Shown here one piece after another: positions 28,201 to 37,803 of a stretch of DNA of 64,000 nucleotides. The notes beneath the pieces are model-generated. The model searched no databases and was not told the DNA's origin. It was given only the letters and a program-made list of their open reading frames with translations. Each line of letters begins with the position of its first letter. Positions within the stretch are counted from its first letter, which is position 1. Made by a program: the position numbers and the translations under genes. This DNA is from Gammaproteobacteria bacterium. Its GTDB lineage: Bacteria > Pseudomonadota > Gammaproteobacteria > Chromatiales > Chromatiaceae. The DNA is taken from NCBI GenBank assembly GCA_021773975.1, contig JAJFJN010000041.1, forward strand, positions 62,001-126,000, written 5' to 3'.

Positions 28201-28976
28201 TGACGCAACTGATCAGGCCCCAAAGCACAGTTGAGACCAAAACTAATAGGGTTAGCATGGCGCAGGGAGTTATAGAAGGCTTCAGTGGTTTGACCAGAGA
28301 GGGTACGGCCTGCGGCATCGGTAATGGTGCCGGAGATCATGATGGGCAGCTTGATGCCATCCTCATCAAATACCTGTTGCACGGCAAAGACGGCTGCTTT
28401 GGCGTTGAGGGTATCGAAGACGGTCTCAATCAGCAGGATGTCTGCGCCACCTTCAATTAGGCCGCGAGTGGCTTCGGTGTAGTCCTCTACCAGTTCGTCA
28501 AAGGTGATGGCACGCGCACCGGGGTCATTCACATCAATCGAGACGGAGGCGGTCTTTTGATTGGGTCCTAATACACCGGCGACAAATCGTGGTTTTTCTG
28601 GGGTGGAGTATTTATCTGCGGCTTCTCTGGCTAGCTTAGCGGCTGCAACATTCAGCTCAAAGGCATAATCAGAGAGTTGGAATTTGATCAGGTCGCTTTG
28701 GGTTGCACCAAATGTGTTTGTTTCGATAATGTCCGCACCGGCCTCCAGATACTGCTCATGGATGCCCTGAATCACATCGGGCTGGGTCAGTACCAGCAGA
28801 TCATTCATCCCCTTGAGATTGGCCGGCCAATCTGCAAAGCGCTCACCCCGGTAATCCTGTTCTTCTAATTTGTGACGTTGCACCATAGTGCCCATGGCAC
28901 CATCCAGAATCATGATGCGTTCATTCATGATCGCTTCTAGTTCATGGGTGTGGTCTTTAGGCAGCGCTTTAGTCAT
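25272..28976 (-). CDS. metH: Cobalamin-dependent methionine synthase
   Basis: Transfers methyl from 5-methyl-tetrahydrofolate to homocysteine. 1234 aa from the ATG at 28976 (MTKALPKDH); a longer in-frame start would add residues outside the family. All four modules are present: homocysteine domain with [23 protein letters not shown] and zinc cysteines in [10 protein letters not shown]; pterin domain ([16 protein letters not shown]); cobalamin domain with GDVH763[11 protein letters not shown] and the cap before it; AdoMet activation domain ending with [12 protein letters not shown]. His763 corresponds to the cobalt-ligating His759 of E. coli. No cobalamin riboswitch fits in the 46-bp gap upstream. 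Confidence 0.98.
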   Translation of the reverse strand: MTKALPKDHTHELEAIMNERIMILDGAMGTMVQRHKLEEQDYRGERFADWPANLKGMNDLLVLTQPDVIQGIHEQYLEAGADIIETNTFGATQSDLIKFQLSDYAFELNVAAAKLAREAADKYSTPEKPRFVAGVLGPNQKTASVSIDVNDPGARAITFDELVEDYTEATRGLIEGGADILLIETVFDTLNAKAAVFAVQQVFDEDGIKLPIMISGTITDAAGRTLSGQTTEAFYNSLRHANPISFGLNCALGPDQLRQYVEEISRISETRASAHPNAGLPNELGGYDLSPEDMAGKIAEWAESGFLNIIGGCCGTSPDHIRAIAKAVAHIAPRKPPQLSHACRLAGMEPCNIEEDALFVNIGERTNVAGSARFKRLIMEEDYEAALEIARQQVENGAQIIDINMDDAMLDSVPSMVHFLNLIAGEPDIAKVPIMIDSSKWEVLEAGLKCIQGKGVLNSISMKEGEAKFIEQAKLIRRYGAAVIIMAFDEEGQADSFERKIEICSRAYKILTEEVGFPAEDIIFDPAVLTVGTGMKEHDRYGLDFIEVCAAIKKQLPHARISAGVSNISFAFRGNNPVREAIHAVFLYHTIQAGLDMGIVNAGQLAIYDDLPKELRDLVEDMILNRHPDATERLLDVAEKYRGDGSVAVSKEDLSWRDQSVSKRLEHALIKGLTEYIDADTEEALAELGRPLHVIDGPLMAGMNHVGKLFGEGKMFLPQVVKSARVMKKAVAWLEPYMEQEKEGGGAQSAGRILLATVKGDVHDIGKNIVAVVLQCNNYEVIDIGVMVPAETILQQARELKADIIGLSGLITPSLDEMVHIAKEMQRQGFDTPLLVGGATTSKIHAAVKINPEYEGAVVHVMDASLAVGVAGKLLSATQRDDYIQSIKSDYAEAREARLGKNEQRKLVSLEEARANALQTDWAAAQPVKPAQLGIQVFDKISLATIAECIDWSPFFFTWEMKKRYPAILDDPEKGTEATRLFHDAQAMLKQIVDEDWLQAKAVIGLFPAARSGADDVVVYTDDTRNEVSAYFRFIRQQIGKKKAGEPNLCLADFIAPIDTGVEDYIGAFAVTTGIGIEQKLAEFKAEHDDYKSIMLKALADRLAEALAEWMHQQVRIKLWGYSADEQLSNDELIAEEYRGIRPAAGYPSSPEHTEKDVLWQLLQAEENTGITLTESYAMHPGASVSGLYFAHPQARYFGTGKINRDQVEDYAQRKGMDIETAERWLAPVLGYSA

Positions 28977-29022
28977 GGGAGAAACCGAGGTTGGTGAAAA
29001 ATGGGAACATATTATATAGAGC

Positions 29023-29484
29023 TTATGATAAAACGCATATAAGAGCAGCACCCAACATCACATCGAATATGACGCGTGTTTTCTTATTCATCAAAACAAT
29101 ATCCGATCCTACAATCACTCTAATATAATCCTGATGCAATCTATGCATTTGCTTATCTAAATCAATAGGTAGACTTCTGCCCTGCAATCCGGGTGGTAGG
29201 GTGCCATGTCTTACTAACTGTTTTTGTAAGCCAGGAGGCAGTTGTTTCTTTTTAGCTAAGCCAGGGGGTACATGTTTCGGCTTCTTTTTATGTTTTTTAT
29301 TATGCTTCTTGGCGTATTGATAATGATGGTGAACCAATGCCCTTTCACGGTCTGTAAAATATAATCCAAGCTTGGCGCCTTGCGTTGCAACCTCGATGTT
29401 ACCTCCTGTTGTTCTGGGTAGTGTCTGGCAGCCTATCAATAGAAACAGCATCATTATAGATAATGCAAAAGTTATGTATCTCAT
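29023..29484 (-). CDS. Lipoprotein with PPGL repeats, RcnB-like C-terminus
   Basis: 153 aa; AGGAG before the ATG; lipobox LIGC ([18 protein letters not shown]). The middle is very basic ([13 protein letters not shown]) and then has three PPGL motifs ([30 protein letters not shown]), followed by [23 protein letters not shown]. The PPGLxK repeats and the final IGxDxVLxxxxTxxVxDV pattern resemble RcnB-type proteins, which are linked to nickel/cobalt homeostasis in E. coli. The metal role here is inference. It is next to metH, which needs cobalt as cobalamin, 46 bp upstream on the same strand. Confidence 0.7.
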   Translation of the reverse strand: MRYITFALSIMMLFLLIGCQTLPRTTGGNIEVATQGAKLGLYFTDRERALVHHHYQYAKKHNKKHKKKPKHVPPGLAKKKQLPPGLQKQLVRHGTLPPGLQGRSLPIDLDKQMHRLHQDYIRVIVGSDIVLMNKKTRVIFDVMLGAALICVLS

Positions 29485-29538
29485 AATAGCTCCTGATTGT
29501 GTTGTTAATGTTGTGTATTAAATAAGCAGCACAGAATA

Positions 29539-30297
29539 TTAATTTAATCTTTTGCCTTCTGTATCAAATATTTTACTTTGGGTAAGGCCCCATTTATTTA
29601 ACCGATAGAGTATTGATGTTTGAACTACGCCTAATCCATAAATTACACTGCGTTGAAAATTAATAGAGGATGCTTCTTTGAAATATTTTGTTGGGCAGGA
29701 GATCTCACCAATAGAAAAACCAAAGTAGGCAATCTGTGCCAGCATCTGATTATCAAATACAAAATCATTTGAATTTTCCCCCAGTGGCAACGTCTCTAAA
29801 ATCTCTCGGGAGAAAGCGCGGTAGCCAGTATGGTATTCAGAGAGTTTTTTTGACATTAAGGTATTCTGAAATAGAGTAAGCGCACGGTTGGCTATATATT
29901 TATAGAGCGGCATGCCGCCTTTTAACGCGCCTTCGGTTAGTATTCTGGAGCCAAGAACAGAATCATATGCGCCTACGGCTACCATTGAGGCCATCGCCAC
30001 TAAAAGCTTTGGTGTGTACTGATAGTCGGGGTGCAGCATAATAACGACATCCGCCCCACGATGCAGTGCTACCTGATAGCAGGTTTTTTGATTGGCACCA
30101 TAGCCTTTGTTTTGCAAATGAACGATGGTTTTTATGCCGAGTTCTTTGGCAAGACTTACGGTGTGGTCAGCGCTTGCATCATCTACCAATATAACATCGT
30201 CAACGAAGGTTAAATCCACCTCACTGAATGTTTGTTTTAGTGTTGCTTCAGCGTTAAAAGCTGGCATCACTACCGCAACTCTTTTACCGTGAATCAT
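29539..30297 (-). CDS. Family 2 glycosyltransferase (dolichyl-phosphate mannosyltransferase-like)
   Basis: 252 aa, GT-A fold. It opens with [20 protein letters not shown], carries [42 protein letters not shown] in place of a DxD site, and [17 protein letters not shown]. This is the DPM1/polyprenyl-phosphate sugar transferase group, which loads a sugar on a lipid carrier. It starts 2 bp after the upstream polytopic protein ends, so the two are surely cotranscribed; the pair may load and transfer a sugar in envelope glycosylation (inference). Confidence 0.9.
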   Translation of the reverse strand: MIHGKRVAVVMPAFNAEATLKQTFSEVDLTFVDDVILVDDASADHTVSLAKELGIKTIVHLQNKGYGANQKTCYQVALHRGADVVIMLHPDYQYTPKLLVAMASMVAVGAYDSVLGSRILTEGALKGGMPLYKYIANRALTLFQNTLMSKKLSEYHTGYRAFSREILETLPLGENSNDFVFDNQMLAQIAYFGFSIGEISCPTKYFKEASSINFQRSVIYGLGVVQTSILYRLNKWGLTQSKIFDTEGKRLN

Positions 30298-30299
30298 AG

Positions 30300-32282
30300 T
30301 TATTTTTGTCTTAGTTGCTGCTGTAGATAGGTTGCTTTTGCGTAATCGGGTTTAACGGTGAGGATTGAATTAAGTTCATTAATTGCATCTTGTTTACGGT
30401 TTAATGCGACAAGTACCAAGCTATGATTGAACCGCACATCCAGATTATTTGGCGCACTGCCTACGGCTCTTTCTGCGTATGTCAGTGACTTTTTAAATTG
30501 TTGCTTTTGATAATAGATAAAGGATAGATCAGAAAGTGCTTCGGTGTGTGAACTATCTGACTCAAGTAGTTGTAAATAATATTTAATTGCTTTCTCTATA
30601 TGATTTAGCTCTAAATGGGTTTTAGCAAGTTCAAAGAGTATTTCTTGTTTATGCAGGTCTGTAGAAAGTAACTGTTCAAGATTAGCAAGCAACAGTGGCT
30701 TTAATCCCATATTGCGATAAAAAGCATTCAATATAAAACGGCTATCTGGACGTACACTTTCTATAGGCAGTGCTGAAGTAGAAGAAAAAGTAATGGGGTG
30801 TGCGGTGCCAAGGGCTTCATTTTTTACAAAGTATGAGGCGGAAAAATCATAGTAGACCAATGACCAATTCAGATCCTGATACAGTGCTGGAGCCAATAAG
30901 ATAGATTCGGGTGAGGTGTGATGTAGCAGTGCAGATTGAATGTTATATTTTGCTATCCATTGCTGCCAGGCTGGAAAGCTGTGCAGTGCCTTCTGTTTTG
31001 CAGCAAAAAATGGTGCACCGTAAATCTCCCAACGGCCATCCATAAATGGAATCTGATCAGGGTAAAGATGATAGAGGTAGAAACCGCCCAGTCGGTTGGT
31101 GTTGTAGACCTGTCCTTGAATGTTGTGTTGGCGTATAAATTCAGGCAAATCATGGGGGAAGAAATCAGGCGTTACCCCTAATCCAGTGCGGGCAGGAATC
31201 TCCATATCAAGATAATAAGCACCTGAGAGTGGATAGCTGCTCCATCCCAGAAGTACAGCCAGCATTGTTCCTTTTAGAAAATTAGCCGTTACTGGCTTAA
31301 CGGTAAGTTGAGATAATTTATAGGAGAGATGCTCTGCGGCAAAGGGGGCTGAAACCAGTGCAAATAGTACGATATTACGTCGCCCAGTAAATGCGGCTAG
31401 ACAGAGCGCTCCAACAATTAATATCCGTGGAATAGAAAGCTGTTTTAGATTGAGGGCAACTGAGATTAATACTAGCAGCATGAGGGCAACATAAAACCAG
31501 AAGGCCGAGGCACCCATTGCAGCTGTACCAAAGGTAGGACTCAGCTCATTCACCACCTGCATATAGCCAGGCGCATCTTTGCCCACTTCACTAAATAGCA
31601 GAAAGCTATATTCCAGAGCACCCGTGCCATAGGGTGAGACCAACATGCTGAGGCAAACCAGTAATAGTGCAATTGAAAGGCGGTGAAAGTGGTTGTTTTT
31701 GCCATGAGAAAAATTAATGGCATGTACTAGCCAGTAACACCCCAGCATAAAGGGGCCAATTACAAACAGACCATGACTGTTAACCCAGATGATTTGTAGT
31801 ACGACCAAAAGAAGCATCTGGGTGGTTGTTTGGTATTTAGCGCGCTGTAACAACGCATAAAAAAGCGCAATCATCAGAAAGGTGATGATCTCTGGTCGGG
31901 GCAAAAAACGTTCAGCGGATGCACCCATTACCAGAAAGGTAGTAAACACTGCCACTGCTGTGCCGCTATAGTTATAAGTCTCTCGGTAGATGATAAAAAG
32001 TGTTGCACCCCAGACAAGCACCATAAAAAATATCGGGCCATTAAGACCAGCTAGGGAGTGAGAGAGAGCTAATGCGATCTGAAATAACCAATGCGAATCA
32101 TGGTAGGGTTGATTGAGTGCACCGGCGGAGTAGATATTAATCTCTGGGATCTGAAGGGTTTGCAGAATATCCCTGCCAATTACCAGATGCCACCATATAT
32201 CCAGTGAGCAAAGTTCATGCACCAGAAAAGTAGCGGTTACCCAAATAAGCGCAGCAGGAAGCAGTTTATTCAGCATATTCAT
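30300..32282 (-). CDS. Polytopic membrane protein with C-terminal TPR repeats, possible GT-C type
   Basis: About 660 aa. I prefer the ATG at 32282 because GATGAGG lies just upstream and because it leaves room for divergent promoters; an in-frame ATG at 32354 is possible. The first 400 residues hold about ten membrane helices. An early loop has [20 protein letters not shown] then [11 protein letters not shown], an acidic-aromatic first loop as in GT-C glycosyltransferases, though no family is certain. A periplasmic region follows ([31 protein letters not shown]), and then TPR units ([40 protein letters not shown]). Coupled to the GT2 gene. Confidence 0.8.
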   Translation of the reverse strand: MNMLNKLLPAALIWVTATFLVHELCSLDIWWHLVIGRDILQTLQIPEINIYSAGALNQPYHDSHWLFQIALALSHSLAGLNGPIFFMVLVWGATLFIIYRETYNYSGTAVAVFTTFLVMGASAERFLPRPEIITFLMIALFYALLQRAKYQTTTQMLLLVVLQIIWVNSHGLFVIGPFMLGCYWLVHAINFSHGKNNHFHRLSIALLLVCLSMLVSPYGTGALEYSFLLFSEVGKDAPGYMQVVNELSPTFGTAAMGASAFWFYVALMLLVLISVALNLKQLSIPRILIVGALCLAAFTGRRNIVLFALVSAPFAAEHLSYKLSQLTVKPVTANFLKGTMLAVLLGWSSYPLSGAYYLDMEIPARTGLGVTPDFFPHDLPEFIRQHNIQGQVYNTNRLGGFYLYHLYPDQIPFMDGRWEIYGAPFFAAKQKALHSFPAWQQWIAKYNIQSALLHHTSPESILLAPALYQDLNWSLVYYDFSASYFVKNEALGTAHPITFSSTSALPIESVRPDSRFILNAFYRNMGLKPLLLANLEQLLSTDLHKQEILFELAKTHLELNHIEKAIKYYLQLLESDSSHTEALSDLSFIYYQKQQFKKSLTYAERAVGSAPNNLDVRFNHSLVLVALNRKQDAINELNSILTVKPDYAKATYLQQQLRQK

Positions 32283-32392
32283 CTGCCTCATCCCCCCGGG
32301 GCTAGCATGAAAGTCTGTTTCAGATAGATTTTTGTTAAATAGGGGTGTGGACATTCATTAAAATTAATAGATTAAACTCAATTCACTGTAGC

Positions 32393-33085
32393 ATGTTGAA
32401 ACTAAACGGCAACAAAATCAGGCGGATTACACTATTGATTCTGCTGCTGGGATCAGCGGTTTGGCTAATAGCCCATCGTGGCCAGTTTGATATGGCCGAG
32501 CTTGAAGCCTGGCTGGGTAGTGCGGGGTCTTACGGCCCGCTGGTTTACATGTTGATTACCATCATGGCAACTATTCTACTGATGCCTGCGTCCATTTTTG
32601 TGCTGCTGGGTGGCGCACTCTTTGGCCCACTGCTTGGTACGCTCTATTCACTGTTAGGTGCAACCCTGGGTGCTGCGCTAGCCTTTTTGATTGCGCGCTA
32701 TGTTGCAGCTGACTGGATTGCACGTAAGAGTCATGGGCGATTTAAGCAGTTGATTAAGGGGGTTGAGGCAGAGGGTTGGTATTTTGTTGCCTTTGTCCGG
32801 TTGGTTCCCATCTTCCCTTTTTTCCTACTCAACTATGCCTTGGGGCTGACAGGCATCAAGTTTTACCCCTATATCACAGCCACCTTTATCTGCACGCTAC
32901 CCGGTGTTGCGGCTATCACCTATCTGGGTTACGTAGGAAAAGAGGCGTTGGCGGGAGGTGATGCGCTGATACAAAAATCATTGATTGCACTTGGGTTATT
33001 GGTCATCATGGCCTATCTGCCGCGATTTGTTAAACGGCTGCATGACAGAGGGAAAATTTCACCCTCTTCCCACCAAGGTGAGTGA
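32393..33085 (+). CDS. TVP38/TMEM64 (VTT domain) membrane protein
   Basis: 230 aa from the ATG at 32393; an upstream GTG at 32345 would overlap the divergent gene. The VTT block is MLITIMATILLMPASIFVLL, GGALFGPLLGTLYSLLGATLGAALAF and FVRLVPIFPFFLLNYALGLT, with five to six helices. The F-R-L-x-P-x-F-P motif is diagnostic. Related DedA/VTT proteins scramble or flip lipids; the role here is not known. Its 3' end overlaps the convergent dctM gene by 27 bp. Confidence 0.93.
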   Translation: MLKLNGNKIRRITLLILLLGSAVWLIAHRGQFDMAELEAWLGSAGSYGPLVYMLITIMATILLMPASIFVLLGGALFGPLLGTLYSLLGATLGAALAFLIARYVAADWIARKSHGRFKQLIKGVEAEGWYFVAFVRLVPIFPFFLLNYALGLTGIKFYPYITATFICTLPGVAAITYLGYVGKEALAGGDALIQKSLIALGLLVIMAYLPRFVKRLHDRGKISPSSHQGE

Positions 33086-34336
33086 TAGTGCTGGCCAGTA
33101 GGTGATGATAAGTACGGCCAACAACAGAATTAGAAACCAGGGCAGTGTTGCTTTGTAGAGCTGAAGGATTGGTTTGTTAAAACGATAACTGGCAATGAAC
33201 AGGTTCATGCCGACAGGTGGAGTGAAGTAACCAATCTGCATATTCGCCAGAAAAATTATACCCAGATGCACTGGGTCGATACCGTAGCCCAGCGCAATAG
33301 GAAGTAGCAAAGGTACCATTAGTACGATGGCAGAAAAGATATCCAGCATAGTCCCCAGAATGAGCAAAAACAGATTAAGCAGGATAAGGAAAGTGATCTT
33401 ATCTGTTACCAGGGAGCGTACAGTTTCAAACAGGCGAGCGGGAACTTCTGCATCAATAAGATAGCTGGTTGAGGCCAAAGACATACCTAAAATAACCAGG
33501 ATGCCTCCCACCAGCACCATCGATTCCCGGATGATCTTTGGCAAAGCCTTTAGAGTGATCTCACGATATATCACTACCTCCACCACCAGCACATAGAAGG
33601 CAGTAACCGCAGCGGCCTCTGAAATCGCAAAATAGCCACTGTAGACCCCGCCCAGTACCACGATAGGCAACGGCATCTCCCAAACCGCTTCACGCAATGC
33701 CACCCTCACCTCTGTCCAGGAAAAGGAGGATAGCGGTTGATTTCGGCTGGACCAGATGCTCCAGACTGAGAGCATGGTCAGCATCAGCAACCCAGGCAGA
33801 ATGCCCGCCAGAAACATATCATCTACGGTGATACCGTTGCCTAACCCGAGCTGCTGAGCGATGACTGCATAGAGAATCAAAGGCAGTGCAGGGGCAAAGA
33901 GCAGCCCCAGGCTGCCAGAGGTTGTCACCAACCCTAATCCAAAATTTTGTTTGTAACCGGCCTGCGTTAGTGCTGGATAGAGCAAAGCCCCCAAGGCTAC
34001 GATGGTTACGCCGGAAGCGCCGGTAAAGGCGGTAAAGAGCGCACAGGCCACCAAGGAGACTATCGCCAACCCACCTGGAAGCCACCCCAGTAAGGCATGG
34101 GTAACACGCACCAGCCGTTGTGGTGCTTGGCTTTCGCTCAATAGGTAACCGGCAAAAGCAAATAGTGGGATGGCTAACAGCACAGGCATCTCTGCAATGC
34201 GGTAAAATTCGATGGTCACTACAGAGAGGTCTACTTCTGATTGGTAAAACCCCAGCAAGGCACTGGCAGCAATAATGACAAACAGAGGCGCACCCAATAG
34301 GGCCAAAAAGATAAGCAGCAGCCCTGTTAGGATCAT
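33059..34336 (-). CDS. dctM: TRAP transporter large permease subunit
   Basis: 425 aa, about twelve membrane helices of the DctM family, the Na+-driven transport subunit. Typical blocks: IPLFAFAGYLLSESQAPQRL, TAFTGASGVTIVALGALLYP, SGSLGLLFAPALPLILYAV and GTMLDIFSAIVLMVPLLLPI near the end. Starts inside the dctQ stop (ATGA overlap) and ends inside the convergent VTT gene. The substrate cannot be told from sequence. Confidence 0.96.
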   Translation of the reverse strand: MILTGLLLIFLALLGAPLFVIIAASALLGFYQSEVDLSVVTIEFYRIAEMPVLLAIPLFAFAGYLLSESQAPQRLVRVTHALLGWLPGGLAIVSLVACALFTAFTGASGVTIVALGALLYPALTQAGYKQNFGLGLVTTSGSLGLLFAPALPLILYAVIAQQLGLGNGITVDDMFLAGILPGLLMLTMLSVWSIWSSRNQPLSSFSWTEVRVALREAVWEMPLPIVVLGGVYSGYFAISEAAAVTAFYVLVVEVVIYREITLKALPKIIRESMVLVGGILVILGMSLASTSYLIDAEVPARLFETVRSLVTDKITFLILLNLFLLILGTMLDIFSAIVLMVPLLLPIALGYGIDPVHLGIIFLANMQIGYFTPPVGMNLFIASYRFNKPILQLYKATLPWFLILLLAVLIITYWPALSLTLVGRG

Positions 34337-34833
34337 GTTGCCCTCTGGGGTCTGATCCGTAACAGTCCGGTAAGCAGAAAACGCAACGCCATCACGCCAA
34401 ATCCCAGCGGAATAATCAGTTCACAGATCCAGGCTGGGACAGAGGCAAACAGGATAGAGCCATCCTGCCACTCAAAGTAGACAAAGCGGCCGCCATGCCA
34501 GGCCAACACGCCACAGATAAAGGCGCTGAAGAGATCTGTCACCAGTCGCGTATAGCACTTTAGCCCCTCTGGTAAAAAACGGGTCAGCAGGTCAATCCGG
34601 ATATGGTTATCATCCCGCGTGGCGGCCATAGCGCCCAAAAGGGTAATCCAGAGTACCGCCACACGCAGGGTGGGATCAGCCCAACTCAACCCCGTAGCCC
34701 AGCCATTACGCATTACAATTTGAAGAGTCGCCAGCAGGATCATGCCGGTCAGCAATAGCACCAGCAGGCTGTTCTCAATGGTGGATATCTGCTGTTTGGC
34801 ACGTTGCAGTATCTGGGAGAAGCGCCCACTCAT
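34333..34833 (-). CDS. dctQ: TRAP transporter small permease subunit
   Basis: 166 aa with four membrane helices; DctQ pattern with a first helix NSLLVLLLTGMILLATLQIV, MRNGWATGLSWADPTLRVAV and RDDNHIRIDLLTRFLP. It pairs with DctM. The ATG overlaps the stop of the upstream cupin (TAATG) and its own stop overlaps dctM (ATGA), so the three are translated as a block. Confidence 0.95.
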   Translation of the reverse strand: MSGRFSQILQRAKQQISTIENSLLVLLLTGMILLATLQIVMRNGWATGLSWADPTLRVAVLWITLLGAMAATRDDNHIRIDLLTRFLPEGLKCYTRLVTDLFSAFICGVLAWHGGRFVYFEWQDGSILFASVPAWICELIIPLGFGVMALRFLLTGLLRIRPQRAT

Positions 34834-35156
34834 TACTGATCATCCGCAAAGATATGTATAGCCAGCCAGATGCAGCGAGGTTTAGTCGAGGTGGCAATAA
34901 CACGATGCGGCGTATGGGCAGGAATAAAGCAGGTATCTCCGCGGCTTAGATCGATCTCTTTGCCACTCAACTCCAATTTGGCTTTTCCTTGCAGCAGGGC
35001 TACCCACTCATCCTGTGGCTGATTATAGAGTTTGGCTTCAATTTTGTCCGTACTGACAATACGTTCAATGAGAATGTTTTTATGGCGTAGAAGCTCGTCA
35101 AAGCTTTCACCTTGAGATAGGCCAGGAACAGCAGAAAAAAGATTTTTAGAGGGCAT
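34833..35156 (-). CDS. Small cupin-domain protein
   Basis: 107 aa from the ATG at 35156; in-frame codons upstream run into the terminator hairpin and are not coding. Single cupin barrel: QDEWVALLQGKAKLELSGKE, then DLSRGDTCFIPAHTPHRVIA and TKPRCIWLAIHI. The second motif has G-D-x6-P-x4-H, while the first lacks the usual HxH, so metal binding may be partial. Its stop overlaps dctQ (TAATG), so it belongs to the transporter operon and may act on, or sense, the imported compound. Confidence 0.87.
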   Translation of the reverse strand: MPSKNLFSAVPGLSQGESFDELLRHKNILIERIVSTDKIEAKLYNQPQDEWVALLQGKAKLELSGKEIDLSRGDTCFIPAHTPHRVIATSTKPRCIWLAIHIFADDQ

Positions 35157-35215
35157 ACCCTTTAATATATAGAAGATTGTAGGGCAGACAGAAATAATAA
35201 TTTTCAGACAGGCAC

Positions 35216-35276
35216 AAAAAAGGCCGGAGATCATCAATCTCCGGCCTTTCGATAAGGCTATCAGACGATAGCCTTA
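35216..35276 (-). terminator. Terminator downstream of the cytochrome c gene (two hairpins)
   Basis: Directly after the cytochrome stop comes AAGGCTATC-AGAC-GATAGCCTT (35254-35275), then AGGCCGGAGAT-CATCA-ATCTCCGGCCT (35221-35247) with six Ts on the minus strand. The second is a strong rho-independent terminator, so the cupin-dctQ-dctM unit needs its own promoter in about 35157-35215. Confidence 0.9.
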
Positions 35277-35286
35277 AATATACAAT

Positions 35287-35610
35287 TTACTTGCTGTGGC
35301 TGATCATGTAGTCAACAGTAGCTTTCAGCTCATCATCAGAACAATCTGGGCAGGTGCCGCGAGGGGTCATAGCTGGGTTTACTTTAGAGCCGTTGATGGC
35401 TACTTCATACAGAGCATCTGCGCCTTTGGCAATACGTGGAGTCCATTGCTCTTTATTGCCAACCTCTGGAGCCATAACAGCAGCAGCCATAGGAGCTGCG
35501 TGGCAGTTTTTACATACGGCGTTGAATACATCTTCACCAGAACGGGCCTGGGCGTTAATTCCGAATACTACCATTCCGGCAGCAGCCATTGCGATAATGG
35601 TTTTTTTCAT
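35287..35610 (-). CDS. Periplasmic c5-type cytochrome c
   Basis: 107 aa from the ATG at 35610 with GGAGATAG upstream. Signal peptide (KKTIIAMAAAGMVVFGINAQA), one haem site C33-K-N-C36-H37, likely axial Met81 in NPAMTPRG, and a second cysteine pair C87-P-D-C90 as in cytochrome c5. Mature protein about 85 residues. It moves electrons in the periplasm. It lies between dctP and the cupin-dctQM block, separated from the latter by a terminator, so it is probably its own unit. Confidence 0.95.
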   Translation of the reverse strand: MKKTIIAMAAAGMVVFGINAQARSGEDVFNAVCKNCHAAPMAAAVMAPEVGNKEQWTPRIAKGADALYEVAINGSKVNPAMTPRGTCPDCSDDELKATVDYMISHSK

Positions 35611-35815
35611 GCTATCTATCTCCGCGAAGGCCCCATTTCTAGTCCTATTGAAACTGTTTTGGGGCATTAGTTGTGTAAAACAATAATCGACCATATAGCT
35701 AAAATATTGTGGTCAAATAAAAAGAACTGCGATTTATACCAGCGGTTTTGACATTGGTCAAATTTTATTTCCGACTAACTCGCTCGGTTTTTCAGTTTTC
35801 ATGTAAAAAAAAGGG

Positions 35816-36814
35816 CTATTCTTTCACTGACCTTCTAAAGTCTTTTAGATGCCGACGTAACGTTATTAGCATCTCTGAGGAATAGACACCCTCCTCCCCC
35901 ATATGGTTCACAGCCTGGTCAATAATTGTCTGCCACTGGGTAATATCCGTGGGTGATGGATGAGTAAATTGAATGCCCTGGCTCAGTAGTGCTTTCTGAG
36001 CACTGATATTATCTTGGCGGCTCTGCTCGTTGATTTTGTGGAAGGTGCTCTCCATTACATCCCTTACCGTCGCTTGATCCTGCTCTGAGAGCTGCTGGAA
36101 AGCCTGCTTTTGAATAATCAGCATGCCGTAGAGATAGAGCAATGGCATATCGGTAAGATATTTAACCTGGGTATGCCACTGTAAGGCGATAGCGGCTGTT
36201 GGAGAGGTGCCTACGGTATTGATAAGTCCTGTCTGCAATCCGGTAAGCACATCGGTTAGTGGCAAAGGGATGGGGGATACAGCCAGTGATTCAAAGGCAG
36301 TACGACTGACTTGATCACCCTCAGGAACCCACACCCTCTGTTCTTTTAGCTGCTTAACCTGGGTCAGTGGTTGATTTGACATCAGATAGGCAAACCCGCC
36401 TTCACTGATACCAAAGCCAACAAATCCTTTATCCTCTAACGCTTTATTGAGCAGTGGATCCATCTGTTTACGCACATAATCAACCTCAGCATATGAGTTA
36501 AATATAAAAGGAAGACTGTAGAGTTGGCATGCCTGGCAGATAGGAATCAGTCCGCCGCCTGTAAGTGCGCCACCCTGTAGTTGCCCTACCCTGATCTTGC
36601 GCAATACACTTTTATCATTGCCCATCACCCCACCGGGATAGAAACGGATCTTAACGCGCCCATGGGTGGCCTCTTTTACCTCTTTTGCTCCCTCCCGCAT
36701 GAGTTTCATCCAGAGCGTTCCATCTGGGGCCAGTGTGGCAATCTTTAGGGTAGCTGCCTGGGTTTGAAAGGAGAGTAGAAAACCAAATAGTAATAAAATT
36801 AAAAGATGGTGCAT
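35816..36814 (-). CDS. dctP: TRAP transporter substrate-binding protein (DctP family)
   Basis: 332 aa with a signal peptide (LLILLLFGFLLSFQTQA). The mature part opens ATLKIATLAPDGTLWMKLMR and has VKIRFYPGGVMGNDKSVLRK, ISEGGFAYLMSNQPL and SPTAAIALQWHTQVKYLTDM. The Arg that clamps a carboxylate in most DctP proteins would sit in the region QRVWVPEGDQVSRTAF; I cannot assign it with confidence. It follows the TatT lipoprotein by 12 bp. Periplasmic; delivers ligand to DctQM. Confidence 0.94.
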   Translation of the reverse strand: MHHLLILLLFGFLLSFQTQAATLKIATLAPDGTLWMKLMREGAKEVKEATHGRVKIRFYPGGVMGNDKSVLRKIRVGQLQGGALTGGGLIPICQACQLYSLPFIFNSYAEVDYVRKQMDPLLNKALEDKGFVGFGISEGGFAYLMSNQPLTQVKQLKEQRVWVPEGDQVSRTAFESLAVSPIPLPLTDVLTGLQTGLINTVGTSPTAAIALQWHTQVKYLTDMPLLYLYGMLIIQKQAFQQLSEQDQATVRDVMESTFHKINEQSRQDNISAQKALLSQGIQFTHPSPTDITQWQTIIDQAVNHMGEEGVYSSEMLITLRRHLKDFRRSVKE

Positions 36815-36826
36815 TAGGACTCCAGA

Positions 36827-37690
36827 TTAGAAGTAATCATCAGTTAGTAGCTCTTTAGCCTGTTGTTGTGCCAGGATATTGCTTAGAGTCAGCTCTGGTT
36901 CAGTTGGCTTGGCCTTCAGTACCTCTTTTAATAACCGATCATGCAATCGTTGATCGAACACCAATCGCGCATAGCGACGGGCAAATTCAACCTTGACCAT
37001 TAAGTCTCTACCATTAGAGTATTTAATGGCCTGCTCAAAATACACTCTTCCTATCTCAGGTTTGCCCCCCATAGCAGGTGGTAGTTGTGTATGCATAACA
37101 CCAAGATATAGCTGTGCACGTCCCCGGTCATGCTCCTGCTCCAGGGTCACAACCCGTTGCATAATGTACTCAACCTTGGGTAGATCGGCCAAAGCCCCCC
37201 AATCACTGCTGTGTGCCTGAATCCAGCCTACCCAGCTGGTGCCATAGGTGTAGAGTGCCTTTAGATCAGCCTGCCCAATCTCATCAATATGGGGAGCAAA
37301 CTCTCTAAATGGTCTCTTTTCATTTTTACAGATTGCGGGCTGGGTGCTACAGAGTGCTCGGCGTGCATAGTCTCTAGCCTTTGTACTCAGCCGCTCACGG
37401 CGAGTTGTGTTTTTGACTAAACCAATTGCGTAGGCACTGTAAAGCCGTGCACCTGCTATTAATAGTGCGCGGTCATTAGGTGCTCCCTCTATCATCCCAT
37501 CCAATAGTAAAAGATAGGCGGGTGCTCCGGTGCGTACAATTTCAGGGTCATCCTGATTAAGCATGGCACGGGAGATATTCCCTGCCATTGTTTCGGTTTT
37601 GGAGGCAAAAGAGGTGCATCCGGCCAGCATAGCCAGAATGAGTAAAAAGAGGGGTACTCTGAAGGTGTTAGGGTATGTCACATGACTCAC
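36827..37690 (-). CDS. tatT: TRAP-associated TPR lipoprotein (TatT family)
   Basis: 287 aa from a GTG at 37690 (another GTG at 37681 is possible). Lipobox LAGC (PLFLLILAMLAGCTSFASK). The mature part is helical with cryptic TPR repeats and the family signature APAYLLLLDGMIEGAPNDRA, then ALYTYGTSWVGWIQAHSSDW and RAQLYLGVMHTQLPPAMGGK. TatT, known from Treponema Tp0956, forms a trimer with a pore and associates with the DctP-type binding protein, probably to hand over hydrophobic ligands. First gene of the tatT-dctP unit. Confidence 0.93.
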   Translation of the reverse strand: MSHVTYPNTFRVPLFLLILAMLAGCTSFASKTETMAGNISRAMLNQDDPEIVRTGAPAYLLLLDGMIEGAPNDRALLIAGARLYSAYAIGLVKNTTRRERLSTKARDYARRALCSTQPAICKNEKRPFREFAPHIDEIGQADLKALYTYGTSWVGWIQAHSSDWGALADLPKVEYIMQRVVTLEQEHDRGRAQLYLGVMHTQLPPAMGGKPEIGRVYFEQAIKYSNGRDLMVKVEFARRYARLVFDQRLHDRLLKEVLKAKPTEPELTLSNILAQQQAKELLTDDYF

Positions 37691-37803
37691 TGTTCTATTT
37701 GGTATGGTTCTAAGTTAGCTTGTTTTTCAGTTAGCTACAAGCGCGTGGGCCGATCGATAAGCAAAGTGTATAGTTAGGCTATCAACTACAAGAGAGATTA
37801 AAT

